Of a stretch of DNA of 64,000 bases, positions 1 through 7,582 are shown one piece after another. The notes beneath the pieces are model-generated. The model worked only from the letters and a program-made list of their open reading frames with translations, did no database searches and was not told the DNA's origin. How positions within the stretch are numbered: the first letter of the stretch is position 1; each line of letters begins with the position of its first letter. The position numbers were made by a program, and so were the translations under genes. The stretch is from contig NZ_JADIKL010000002.1 of assembly GCF_044904705.1 (NCBI RefSeq), positions 248,001-312,000 of the forward strand, in the 5' to 3' direction. The DNA comes from Rhodanobacter_A agri (lineage in GTDB: Bacteria > Pseudomonadota > Gammaproteobacteria > Xanthomonadales > Rhodanobacteraceae).

Positions 1-170
1 GGCAGATCAACCCGGAGACCAAGGTCACCTTCACGGTGTCCAACATCTTCGACAAGATGGGGGCGATCCCGTACTACTCCGGTGGCTTCGAGTTCGTGCC
101 GACCAACCAGACCGCCGACGAGTACACCGGCCGCGAAATGTTCCTGTCGTTCGATTACAAGTTCGACTGA
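1..170 (+). CDS. TonB-dependent receptor, C-terminal fragment
   Basis: Only the last 55 codons lie in the window. They read in frame from position 3 to the TGA at 168-170. The segment QINPETKVTFTVSNIFDKMG followed by a C-terminal ending in FDYKFD is typical of the last beta strands of an outer-membrane TonB-dependent receptor: an alternating pattern, the common VSNIFDK-type turn and a terminal aromatic-rich strand. The gene continues upstream of the window, so substrate and start are unknown. It faces the mannoside operon and is followed by a strong terminator. It may therefore be the receptor for the same locus, but that is inference. Confidence 0.75.
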   Translation, partial: QINPETKVTFTVSNIFDKMGAIPYYSGGFEFVPTNQTADEYTGREMFLSFDYKFD

Positions 171-194
171 TCCCTCTCAGGTTGAACTTGCCCC

Positions 195-227
195 ACGCCC
201 CGGCTTCGGCCGGGGCGTTCTTTTTTG
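195..227 (+). terminator. Rho-independent terminator after the receptor
   Basis: A perfect 10-bp stem (ACGCCCCGGC and GCCGGGGCGT) with a TTCG tetraloop is followed by TCTTTTTTG. It sits 24 bp after the receptor stop codon. The TTCG loop and T-run make this a textbook intrinsic terminator. The rest of the gap up to 358 shows no gene. Confidence 0.92.
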
Positions 228-358
228 GGCTTCCGCGAAGGCGGTGCCTGCGATGCCGCGCCGACGCAGGCGCGGTGTCAGTCCGATCTTCCGTGCGCTG
301 AAAAGAAGATGCCCGCTCGCGCGGGCATCGGGTCAGCCGGAATCGGATGCGGCGGGTG

Positions 359-1591
359 TCAGCGGGCGTACACCTGCAGCAGTTCGTAGCACGCGCCCAT
401 GGTGTGGTAGTCCACCTTGCCGGCGGGGCTCTTTTCGTCGCTGTATTTGCGGTTATCGACCGTGAGGATGCGATACCAGGCGCCGTACTCGTGGTCGACA
501 AAGTGCTTCCACGAGTAGGCCCACAGCTTGTCGAACCACGTGGCGTAGGCGGCATCGCCGGTGCGTGCGTGGAGCAGGGCGGCGGCGGCGAGCGATTCGG
601 CCTGCACCCAGAAGTACTTATCGTCGTCGCACACACTGCCGTCGGGGGCGAAGCCGTAGCACAGGCCGCCGTGCGTGTCGTCCCAGGCGTGCTTCACCGC
701 GGTGTCGAACAGGTGGCGGGCGGTGGGCACCAGCCAGCTTTCCTCGCGGTTGCGCTCCAGCAGCAGCGATTCGAGGATCAGCAGCAGCTTGGCCCACTCG
801 GTCTGGTGGCCGGGCTGGAAGCCCCAGGGGCGGAACAGGTGCTTCGGATCGTCCTTGTGGTAATCCCAGTCGATGCGCCACTGCGCGTCGTAGTGCTCCC
901 ACACCAGGCCGTCGGCCAGTGCGGCCTGGCGGCGCGTCATGTGGTCGGCGAGCGTGAGCGCGCGCTCGAGGTAGCGTGGCTCGTCGCTGGCCTGGTACGC
1001 GGCCAGCATCGCCTCGCACATGTGCATGTTGGCGTTCTGGCCACGGTAGCTGCTGAAGTGCCAGTCGGCGTCGGCCTCATCGCGGTACAGGCCGGCTTCG
1101 GCATCCCAGAAGCGCTGTTCCAGCAGCTCCCAGGTCTCGTCCATCCACGCGGCGGCTTCGGCGATGCCGGCCTTGCGCGCGCTGGAATAGGCCAGCAGCA
1201 CGAAGGCGACGCCGTAGGCGTGGTTGGTGCGGTCTTCGGCCTTGCCGTCGCGGATCGTCCACGCGTAGCCGCCGCTCTGCGCATTGCGGTGCACGTCGCG
1301 CAGGTAGCGCAGGCCGTGGCGCACGGCATCGCGGTACTCGGCGGCGAGCTTTGCGTCGCCGGCGAACTCGATCGCCGCCATGGCGTAGTTGAAGACGAAG
1401 CGCGTGCTGCTCACCAGGTGGCGGTGGTTGCGGTCGTAGATCGTGCCGTCGTCCTTGTAGTAGTGGAAGAAGCCGCCGGCCGGGTCGATCGCGTGCGGGT
1501 GATAGAACGCCATGGTGTCGGCGATGTGCCGGCGCAGGAAGGCCGGCGATCGGAAATCCGGCAGGGGTGTGGCGGGAAGGACGGAACTCAT
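359..1591 (-). CDS. AGE-family isomerase, likely mannose (aldose-ketose) isomerase
   Basis: This 410-residue protein belongs to the N-acylglucosamine 2-epimerase/YihS superfamily of (alpha/alpha)6-barrel sugar isomerases. Typical segments are SSTRFVFNYA near residue 61, PGHQTEWAKLL near 260 and a C-terminal HTMGACYELL near 397. The two histidines in the latter match the catalytic pair of the family. There is no signal peptide, so it acts in the cytoplasm. Its ATG overlaps the TGA of the upstream kinase gene as ATGA, which implies translational coupling. With a GH92 mannosidase and a fructokinase-type PfkB kinase next to it, interconversion of mannose and fructose is the most economical role. 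A cellobiose or mannobiose epimerase cannot be excluded from sequence alone. Confidence 0.85.
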   Translation of the reverse strand: MSSVLPATPLPDFRSPAFLRRHIADTMAFYHPHAIDPAGGFFHYYKDDGTIYDRNHRHLVSSTRFVFNYAMAAIEFAGDAKLAAEYRDAVRHGLRYLRDVHRNAQSGGYAWTIRDGKAEDRTNHAYGVAFVLLAYSSARKAGIAEAAAWMDETWELLEQRFWDAEAGLYRDEADADWHFSSYRGQNANMHMCEAMLAAYQASDEPRYLERALTLADHMTRRQAALADGLVWEHYDAQWRIDWDYHKDDPKHLFRPWGFQPGHQTEWAKLLLILESLLLERNREESWLVPTARHLFDTAVKHAWDDTHGGLCYGFAPDGSVCDDDKYFWVQAESLAAAALLHARTGDAAYATWFDKLWAYSWKHFVDHEYGAWYRILTVDNRKYSDEKSPAGKVDYHTMGACYELLQVYAR

Positions 1592-2562
1592 GCGTGCGTT
1601 TCCATGAAAGCGAGGACTTCTTCGGTATTCGGCAGCGAGGCGAACGAGCCCTGCCGCGTCACCGCCAGCGCGCCGGCGGCGGCGGCGTGGCGCAACAGCG
1701 TGTGCAGGCGCGGCAAGGTGGCGACCAAGGTGTCGAGGTCGTCCGGGCCGACTCGCTGCTCGGTCAGCTGCTGCAGCAGGCCGCCGACGAAGGCATCGCC
1801 TGCCGCGGTGCTGTCCACGGCGGGCACGCGGTAGGCGGGCAGTTCGCCCTCGGCGTCGGGATGGAACCAGCGCAGCGGGTTCGGGCCGTCGGTGACCACC
1901 AGCAGGCGCGTGCGGCCCTGCCACAGGCGTTCCAGCACGGCGTCTTCGCCGTCCACCGCCAGCCAGGCGAATTCCTCGGCGCTGAGCTTCACCAGGTCCG
2001 CCAGTTGCAGCGCCGGCCACACCTGGGTGCGTGCATCGGCGTCGCGCGGCCACAGCGCGGGGCGCAGGTTGAGATCGAAGCTGACCAGGGCGCCGGCGAC
2101 ATGGGCGCGGCGCATGCCTTCGCGGGTGGCTTCCGCGGCGGCGGGTTCGGTCATGCTGTTGGAGCAGACATGGAACACCGCGGTGTCGTTGAAGGCGTCG
2201 GCGTGGAAGTGCTCGGGCCGGAACAGCAGGTCGGCCGAGGGCGGCCGATAGAAGCTGAAGCTGCGTTCGCCGTGCGCGTCCAGCGCCACGAAGGCCAGCG
2301 CGGTGTTCGCCTCGCCGGTGCGCGCCACGTCGCGGGTGCCCACGCCGGCATGGTGCAGGCTGTCCAGCAGCAGGTCGCCGAACAGGTCGGTGCCCAGCAT
2401 CCCGGCGAAGCGTGCACCACCGCCCAGCTTGGCCACGGCCACCGCCACGTTGGCGGGTGCGCCGCCGGCGAAGGGCACGAAGGCGCGCGGATAGCCGTGC
2501 GGGTCGCGGCCCTCGGCATGGAAATCGATCAGTGCTTCACCGAAGCAGAGTACGGAAGGCAT
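1588..2562 (-). CDS. PfkB-family sugar kinase, likely fructokinase
   Basis: The 324-residue protein starts MPSVLCFGEALIDF, the usual beginning of bacterial fructokinases. It carries PfkB signature 1 as GGAPANVAVAVAKLGG (about residues 33-48) and signature 2 as DSTAAGDAFVGGLL, where the aspartate near residue 256 is the expected catalytic base. It would phosphorylate the ketose made by the isomerase downstream, delivering fructose 6-phosphate. The start lies 9 bp after the permease stop. The stop overlaps the next start by 4 bp, so the three genes are one transcription unit. Sugar specificity within PfkB cannot be read with certainty; fructose is inferred from context and from the close N-terminal match. 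Confidence 0.88.
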   Translation of the reverse strand: MPSVLCFGEALIDFHAEGRDPHGYPRAFVPFAGGAPANVAVAVAKLGGGARFAGMLGTDLFGDLLLDSLHHAGVGTRDVARTGEANTALAFVALDAHGERSFSFYRPPSADLLFRPEHFHADAFNDTAVFHVCSNSMTEPAAAEATREGMRRAHVAGALVSFDLNLRPALWPRDADARTQVWPALQLADLVKLSAEEFAWLAVDGEDAVLERLWQGRTRLLVVTDGPNPLRWFHPDAEGELPAYRVPAVDSTAAGDAFVGGLLQQLTEQRVGPDDLDTLVATLPRLHTLLRHAAAAGALAVTRQGSFASLPNTEEVLAFMETHA

Positions 2563-2571
2563 GGGGCGGGA

Positions 2572-3888
2572 TCACTTCGGGCTGGTGGCGAGCTCGCGGA
2601 TCTTCGATCCGCGGCGGCCGTAGAAGACGATGTAGGCGTAGCAAAGCACCGGCAGTACGAAGGCCGGATGGATGCCGATGTGGTCGGCCAGCATGCCCTG
2701 CAGTTTCGGGATCACGGCACCGCCGACGATAGCCATCACCAGCAGGCTGGAAGCCTTGTCGGTCAGCGGGCCGAGGCGCTCGATGCCGAGCGCGAAGATG
2801 GTCGGGAACATGATCGAGTTGAACAGGCCCACCGCCACGATGCTGTACATCGCCAGGGCGTGGTGGCTGAGCATGCTGGTCAGCACCAACGCACCGGCGA
2901 TGGCGGCGAACAGCGCCAGCAGCTGGCGCGGATTGAAGCGGGCCAGCAGGAAGGTGCCGACGAAGCGCCCCAGCATCGCGCCGCCCCAGTAGTAGGCCAC
3001 GTAGTCGGCTGCGTGGGCTTCGCTGATGTTGCCGATTTCCGGCTGCGACAGGTAGCTGATCAGGAAGCTGCCGATGGATACCTCCGCGCCGACATAGCAG
3101 AAGATCGCCAGCACCGCGTAGGCGACGTGCGGCACGCGCAGCGCATCCCACAGCGAATGGCTGCCATCGTCGGCAGCCACCTGGCCCAGCCGCGAAGGCA
3201 GGCGCACCCACCAGACGAACACCGCCAGCAGCACCAGCAGCGCGGCCAGCACCAGGTAAGGCACCTGCACCAGCTGTGCCTGTTGCACGTGGTAGGCGGC
3301 GAGCTGCGCGTCGCTCAGCTTGCCGAGCTGATCCGCGCCGAGGATGGTGCCGAGGATCACCATGCCCCCCAGCTTCGGCCCCAGCGTGGTGCCGAACGAG
3401 TTGAGCGTCTGCGCCAGGGTCAGCCGGCTGGACGCGGTGCGCTCCGGCCCGAGCAGGCCGACGTAGGGATTGGCCGCGACCTGCAGTACCGTGATGCCAG
3501 TGGCGAGCACAAAGAAGGCCGCGAGGAACAGGTCGTAGTTCCGCCACTGCGCGGCCGGCCAGAACATCGCCGCACCGATACCCGCGATCAGCAGGCCGGT
3601 GACCATGCCGAACTTGAAGCCGATCCGTTCCACCAGCTTGCCGGCCGGCAGCGACATCAGGAAGTAGGCGCCGAAGAAGACGAACTGGACCAGCATCGCC
3701 TGGGAGTAGTCGAGCGTGAACAGTGCTTTCAGGTGGGGGATCAGCACGTCGTTGAGGCTGGTCAGGAAGCCCCACATGAAGAAGATCAGCGTGCAGGACG
3801 CCATCGCCGCCGGGTAATCGGTGAAGCGGCCGTTGCCGGCGCTGTCATTGGCGGCTAGCGAAGGTTGTGGTGCGGAGGCGAAGGCCAT
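2572..3888 (-). CDS. FucP/GluP-type MFS sugar permease
   Basis: The 438-residue, 12-helix protein belongs to the fucose/glucose/galactose:H+ symporter branch of the major facilitator superfamily. Helix 1 reads CTLIFFMWGFLTSLNDVLIP, the hallmark of FucP and GluP proteins, and the segment VLQVAANPYVGLLGPE is also typical. I use the ATG at 3888 because an AGGGGA ribosome site lies about 5 nt upstream and the residues before it are not family-like. It sits between the LacI gene (26 bp upstream) and the kinase (9 bp downstream). A hexose released by the neighbouring mannosidase is the likely cargo. Confidence 0.9.
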   Translation of the reverse strand: MAFASAPQPSLAANDSAGNGRFTDYPAAMASCTLIFFMWGFLTSLNDVLIPHLKALFTLDYSQAMLVQFVFFGAYFLMSLPAGKLVERIGFKFGMVTGLLIAGIGAAMFWPAAQWRNYDLFLAAFFVLATGITVLQVAANPYVGLLGPERTASSRLTLAQTLNSFGTTLGPKLGGMVILGTILGADQLGKLSDAQLAAYHVQQAQLVQVPYLVLAALLVLLAVFVWWVRLPSRLGQVAADDGSHSLWDALRVPHVAYAVLAIFCYVGAEVSIGSFLISYLSQPEIGNISEAHAADYVAYYWGGAMLGRFVGTFLLARFNPRQLLALFAAIAGALVLTSMLSHHALAMYSIVAVGLFNSIMFPTIFALGIERLGPLTDKASSLLVMAIVGGAVIPKLQGMLADHIGIHPAFVLPVLCYAYIVFYGRRGSKIRELATSPK

Positions 3889-3914
3889 GCGGTTCCCCTG
3901 GTCGGTGGGCGCGC

Positions 3915-4973
3915 TCAGGCGCTGGTCGGCGGGCAGCTGCTGGCGCGTACCACCAGTTGCACCGGTGCGATGGTGCGTTCTGGCGTCGCCTGCGGGTCGC
4001 GCAGGCGTTGCAGCAGCAGTTCGGCCGCCTGGCGTCCGCGCGCGCGCGGCTTGGAGGCGAGCGTGGTGAGCGGCGGCGCGCTCAAGGCGGCTTCGGCGAT
4101 ATCGTCGAAGCCGGTGACGGCGAAGTCGCGCCCTGGCTGCATGCCGCGCTGGTACAGGCCCAGCATCAGGCCCAGCGCCACCGCGTCGTTGTAGCAGACC
4201 GCCGCGGTGGGCGCGGGCGCGTCGAAGAACAGCGCGCCGCATTGTGCTGCCGCGTCCACGCGGTTCGGAGCGCACTCGATGCGCCAGTGCGGCTCGATGG
4301 TCAGCCCGGCCGCCCGCATCGCCTCGACATAACCGGCATGGCGCTGCTGGCAGGAGCTGGAGCCCTGGTGGCCGCCGAAGAAGGCGATGCGCTTCTGGCC
4401 CAGCGCGATCAGGTGTTCGGTGGCGAGCCGCGCGCCGCGCTGGTTGTCCAGCATCAGCCGGTCCCAGGGCGCCTCGGACGAAGCCTCGCCGGCGAGTTCG
4501 CGGTTGAACAGCAGCAGCGGCGTATGCATGCCCACCGTGGCCAGCACCCGCGCAGCGGCGCTGCCCTCGGCAGGCGACAGGATGATGCCGGCCGGGTCGT
4601 GTTCAAGCAGCGAGGCGAGCACGGCCTGCTCGCGGGCATTCGATTCGCCGGTGCTGCCCAGCAAGGTGACGTAGCCCGCGCCGCCGAGTGCTTCGTCCAC
4701 GCCCGTGGCAAACTCGGCGAAGAACGGATTGGCGAGGTCGTTCAGCACCAGCGCGATGCTGGACGAGGTGCGCCGGCGCAGATTGGCCGCAGCCCGGTTG
4801 TAGACGTAGCCCTGCCGGCGCAGCTCCTCCTCGACCCGCGCGCGGGTGAGCTTGTTCACCAGCGGGCTGCCGCGCAGCACCAGCGACACGGTGGCGCGCG
4901 ACACGTCGCAGCCTGCGGCGATGTCGGCGAGGGTGACCTTGCGATTGGCGTGAGGCGTACTGTCCGTGGCCAT
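3915..4973 (-). CDS. LacI-family repressor of the mannoside module
   Basis: The 352-residue protein has an N-terminal helix-turn-helix (KVTLADIAAGCDVSRATVSL, about residues 12-31). The LacI hinge region and a periplasmic-binding-protein-like effector domain follow, starting around residue 60 with SSIALVLNDLANPFF. I chose the ATG at 4973. An in-frame TTG at 4991 would place the start almost inside the operator-like site at 4992-5005. It is the first gene of the minus-strand operon and is divergent from the GH92 gene. Two near-identical candidate operators lie in the shared upstream region, so autoregulation plus control of the mannosidase is likely. Mannose or a mannobiose as inducer is inference. 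Confidence 0.9.
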   Translation of the reverse strand: MATDSTPHANRKVTLADIAAGCDVSRATVSLVLRGSPLVNKLTRARVEEELRRQGYVYNRAAANLRRRTSSSIALVLNDLANPFFAEFATGVDEALGGAGYVTLLGSTGESNAREQAVLASLLEHDPAGIILSPAEGSAAARVLATVGMHTPLLLFNRELAGEASSEAPWDRLMLDNQRGARLATEHLIALGQKRIAFFGGHQGSSSCQQRHAGYVEAMRAAGLTIEPHWRIECAPNRVDAAAQCGALFFDAPAPTAAVCYNDAVALGLMLGLYQRGMQPGRDFAVTGFDDIAEAALSAPPLTTLASKPRARGRQAAELLLQRLRDPQATPERTIAPVQLVVRASSCPPTSA

Positions 4974-4991
4974 GCTCGTCGTTATGGGCAA

Positions 4992-5005
4992 TTGGAACGA
5001 TCAAA
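4992..5005. promoter_or_regulatory. Operator-like site O1 in front of lacI
   Basis: The sequence TTGGAACGATCAAA matches the perfect site O2 (5083-5096) at 12 of 14 positions, losing exact symmetry only in the right half. It starts 19 bp upstream of the repressor ATG. That fits autoregulation by the adjacent LacI protein. Confidence 0.65.
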
Positions 5006-5082
5006 ATGTACCGGAACCGGGAGTGGGATGGTTCCGCGATGCAACATGCGCGGGCGCGAGGCCCGGTGTTAGCGTCTGCAGC

Positions 5083-5096
5083 TTGGAACGATCCAA
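5083..5096. promoter_or_regulatory. Operator-like palindrome O2 in front of the GH92 gene
   Basis: TTGGA-ACGA-TCCAA is an exact 5-bp inverted repeat with a 4-bp spacer. It ends 24 bp before the mannosidase start codon. Its near copy lies in front of the divergent lacI gene. The size and symmetry fit a LacI-family half-site pair. Confidence 0.72.
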
Positions 5097-5120
5097 ATTT
5101 CGACGCAAGGGGAGCCCCCA

Positions 5121-7469
5121 ATGAAACATCATGATCCGCGCGCATGGCAGACGGTTGCACTGGCGGCTTCCCTGGCCCTGCTCTCCACCGGCGCTCTGGC
5201 GGCCAATGGCCATGCGGCCGCGGTCGATCCGCGCATCGGCACCGGCGGCGACGGCCACACCTTTCCTGGCGCCACCGTGCCGTTCGGGATGATCCAGCTC
5301 TCGCCCGACACCGCGATGCCGGACTTCAAGCACGCCTACAAATGGGCTGCCGGTTACCAGTACGGCGACCCCAGCATCATGGGTTTCTCGCACACGCATT
5401 TCTCCGGCTCCGGCCATTCGGACCTGGGCGACGTGCTGGTGATGCCGGTCGCCGGCGACGTGAAGCTGGACCCGGGCGAACCGGACAAACCGGGCAGCGG
5501 CTACCGCTCGCGCTTCAGCCACGACAGCGAGGTAGAGCAGGCCGGCTACTACGCGGTGACGCTTTCCGATTACGGTGTGCGCGCCGAACTCACCGCGGGG
5601 CGGCGCGTCGGCTGGCATCGCTACACGTTTCCGAAGAACCGGCCCGCGCACGTATTGCTGGACCTGCGTCCCAGCATCTACGACTACTCCGGCAAGGTGC
5701 TGTGGTCGCGCCTGCGCGTAGGCGCCGATGGCACCGTCAGCGGCTGCCGCACGACGCGCGGCTGGGCGCCGGGACGCGAGCTGTGCTTCGCGATGCGCTT
5801 CTCGCAGCCGATGGTCTCGCGCACGCTGTACGACCGCGAGACGAACGTGGTCTACAAGGGGTTCCAGGGGCCGGGCAACCAGGCCGAGGACCATGACGCC
5901 GAGAACGGCCGCGCGCTGGAGGGCGTGTTCGACTTCGGCAAGCTCGACAAGCCGCTGTTGGCGAAGGTGGCGATCTCGCCGGTGAGCGAGGCCAACGCCA
6001 TCGCCAATCTCGACCAGGACGGCAAGGGCTGGGATTTCGACGCCCGCCGCACCGATGCCACCGCGGCATGGAACAAGGCGCTGTCCGTGATTGACGTGGA
6101 GGGTACGCCGGCGCAGCGCACCGGCTTCTATACCTCGCTGTACCACGCGATGCTCGCACCCACGCTGAGCATGGACGTCAACGGCGAATACCGCGGCCCC
6201 GACCATCAGGTACACAAGGCCCAGGACAAGCAAGGGGCGTACGACTTCTATTCCAGCTGGTCGATGTGGGACGTCTACCGCGCCGAGGAGCCGCTGATGG
6301 TGCTGCTTCGGCCCGACCTCAGCACGCAGTTCATCCGCTCGCTGATCGCCACGCAGCAGGACAGCCCGTTCGGCATGCTGCCGGTATGGGCGTACCAGGG
6401 CCTGGAGACCTGGTGCATGACCGGCTACCACGCCGTGGCGATCATCGCCGACGCCTACGTCAAAGGCGTGCGCGGCTACGACGCTAATGCCGCGCTGAAG
6501 GCGATGGTGTCCACCGCCACTTACGGCAATTACGGCGACCTCGCCGATTACATGAAGCTCGGCTACGTGCCGATCGACAAGGAAACCGAGGCCGGTTCCA
6601 AGACCCAGGAATATGCCTACGACGACTGGGCGGTCGCGCAGATGGCCAAGGCCATGGGCAAGAACGACGTCTATGCCAGCTTCGAAAAACGCGCGGCCAA
6701 CTGGCGCAACGTGTGGGATCCGCAGACCGGCTTCATGCGCGCCAGGTTGAGCAACGGCCAGTTCCGCACGCCGTTCGATCCCGCTTCCGCCGCCTACGGC
6801 AGCGACTACACCGAGGCCAATGCCTGGCAGTACTCCTGGTACGTGCCGCAGGACGTCGCCGGGCTGGTGGCCGCCTACGGCGGCGATGCGAAGTTCGTCG
6901 GCAAGCTCGACCAGTTGTTCGACGCCAAGGTCGACCCGGCCATCTTCAAGAACGTGGAGGACATCACCGGCCTGATCGGCTGGTACGCCCACGGCAACGA
7001 GCCCAGCCACCACATCGCCTACCTGTACGACTATGCCGGCGCGCCGTGGAAGACGCAGCAGCGGCTGAAGCAGATCATGGACAGCCAGTACCACGTCGGT
7101 CCGGATGGCCTGGTCGGCAACGACGACCTCGGCCAGATGTCGGCCTGGTACATCTTCACCGCGCTGGGCTTCTACCCGGTGACGCCGGCCAGCGTCGAAT
7201 ACGCGATCGGCCGGCCGTTCGTGCCGAAGGCGGTGCTGCATCTGCCGAATGGCCACACGTTCACTGTCGTGGCCGAGCACCTGGACGATGCGCATCCTTA
7301 TGTCGGCCAGGTCACGCTGAACGGCAAGCCGCTGGACCGGGTCTACCTGCGCCACGGCGAGATCCTCGCCGGCGGCGAGCTGCGTTTCGTGATGCAGGCC
7401 GAACCGAATCGCCAGTGGGGCGCGGCAGTGTCGGCGCGGCCGGCGGCGATGAGCGCCTACCGGCCGTGA
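5121..7469 (+). CDS. Exported GH92 alpha-mannosidase
   Basis: The 782-residue protein begins with a Sec signal peptide (hydrophobic stretch about residues 10-26, cleavage near ALA-AN). The mature N-terminus VDPRIGTGGDGHTFPGATVP is the GH92 hallmark. Two other conserved blocks are visible: GNEPSHHIAYLYDYAGAPWK near residue 625 and GNDDLGQMSAWYIFTALGFY near residue 666. GH92 enzymes are calcium-dependent inverting exo-alpha-mannosidases acting on N-glycan or mannan chains. A ribosome site AAGGGGAG precedes the ATG by 7 nt. The candidate operator at 5083-5096 suggests substrate-dependent derepression. Linkage preference (alpha-1,2, 1,3 or other) cannot be told from the sequence. Confidence 0.95.
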   Translation: MKHHDPRAWQTVALAASLALLSTGALAANGHAAAVDPRIGTGGDGHTFPGATVPFGMIQLSPDTAMPDFKHAYKWAAGYQYGDPSIMGFSHTHFSGSGHSDLGDVLVMPVAGDVKLDPGEPDKPGSGYRSRFSHDSEVEQAGYYAVTLSDYGVRAELTAGRRVGWHRYTFPKNRPAHVLLDLRPSIYDYSGKVLWSRLRVGADGTVSGCRTTRGWAPGRELCFAMRFSQPMVSRTLYDRETNVVYKGFQGPGNQAEDHDAENGRALEGVFDFGKLDKPLLAKVAISPVSEANAIANLDQDGKGWDFDARRTDATAAWNKALSVIDVEGTPAQRTGFYTSLYHAMLAPTLSMDVNGEYRGPDHQVHKAQDKQGAYDFYSSWSMWDVYRAEEPLMVLLRPDLSTQFIRSLIATQQDSPFGMLPVWAYQGLETWCMTGYHAVAIIADAYVKGVRGYDANAALKAMVSTATYGNYGDLADYMKLGYVPIDKETEAGSKTQEYAYDDWAVAQMAKAMGKNDVYASFEKRAANWRNVWDPQTGFMRARLSNGQFRTPFDPASAAYGSDYTEANAWQYSWYVPQDVAGLVAAYGGDAKFVGKLDQLFDAKVDPAIFKNVEDITGLIGWYAHGNEPSHHIAYLYDYAGAPWKTQQRLKQIMDSQYHVGPDGLVGNDDLGQMSAWYIFTALGFYPVTPASVEYAIGRPFVPKAVLHLPNGHTFTVVAEHLDDAHPYVGQVTLNGKPLDRVYLRHGEILAGGELRFVMQAEPNRQWGAAVSARPAAMSAYRP

Positions 7470-7564
7470 ACCGCCGCCTCGCCGGGCTGGTGGCTGGCGG
7501 CAAAACCTGCGCAGAATAGCCCGGTGCCCGACACGGCCCGGGCGACGCCGGGCAGGAGCCGCCG

Positions 7565-7582
7565 ATGACGACTGTCCAATGA
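7565..7582 (+). CDS. Five-codon leader ORF coupled to the sensor kinase
   Basis: ATG ACG ACT GTC CAA TGA (MTTVQ) follows an AGGAG ribosome site at 7554-7558 with ideal 6-nt spacing. Its TGA overlaps the kinase ATG as ATGA. The kinase start at 7579 has no good ribosome site of its own and no usable in-frame start nearer the AGGAG. The mini-ORF therefore looks like a translational coupling device rather than a functional peptide. Whether it is translated is untested. Confidence 0.5.
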   Translation: MTTVQ

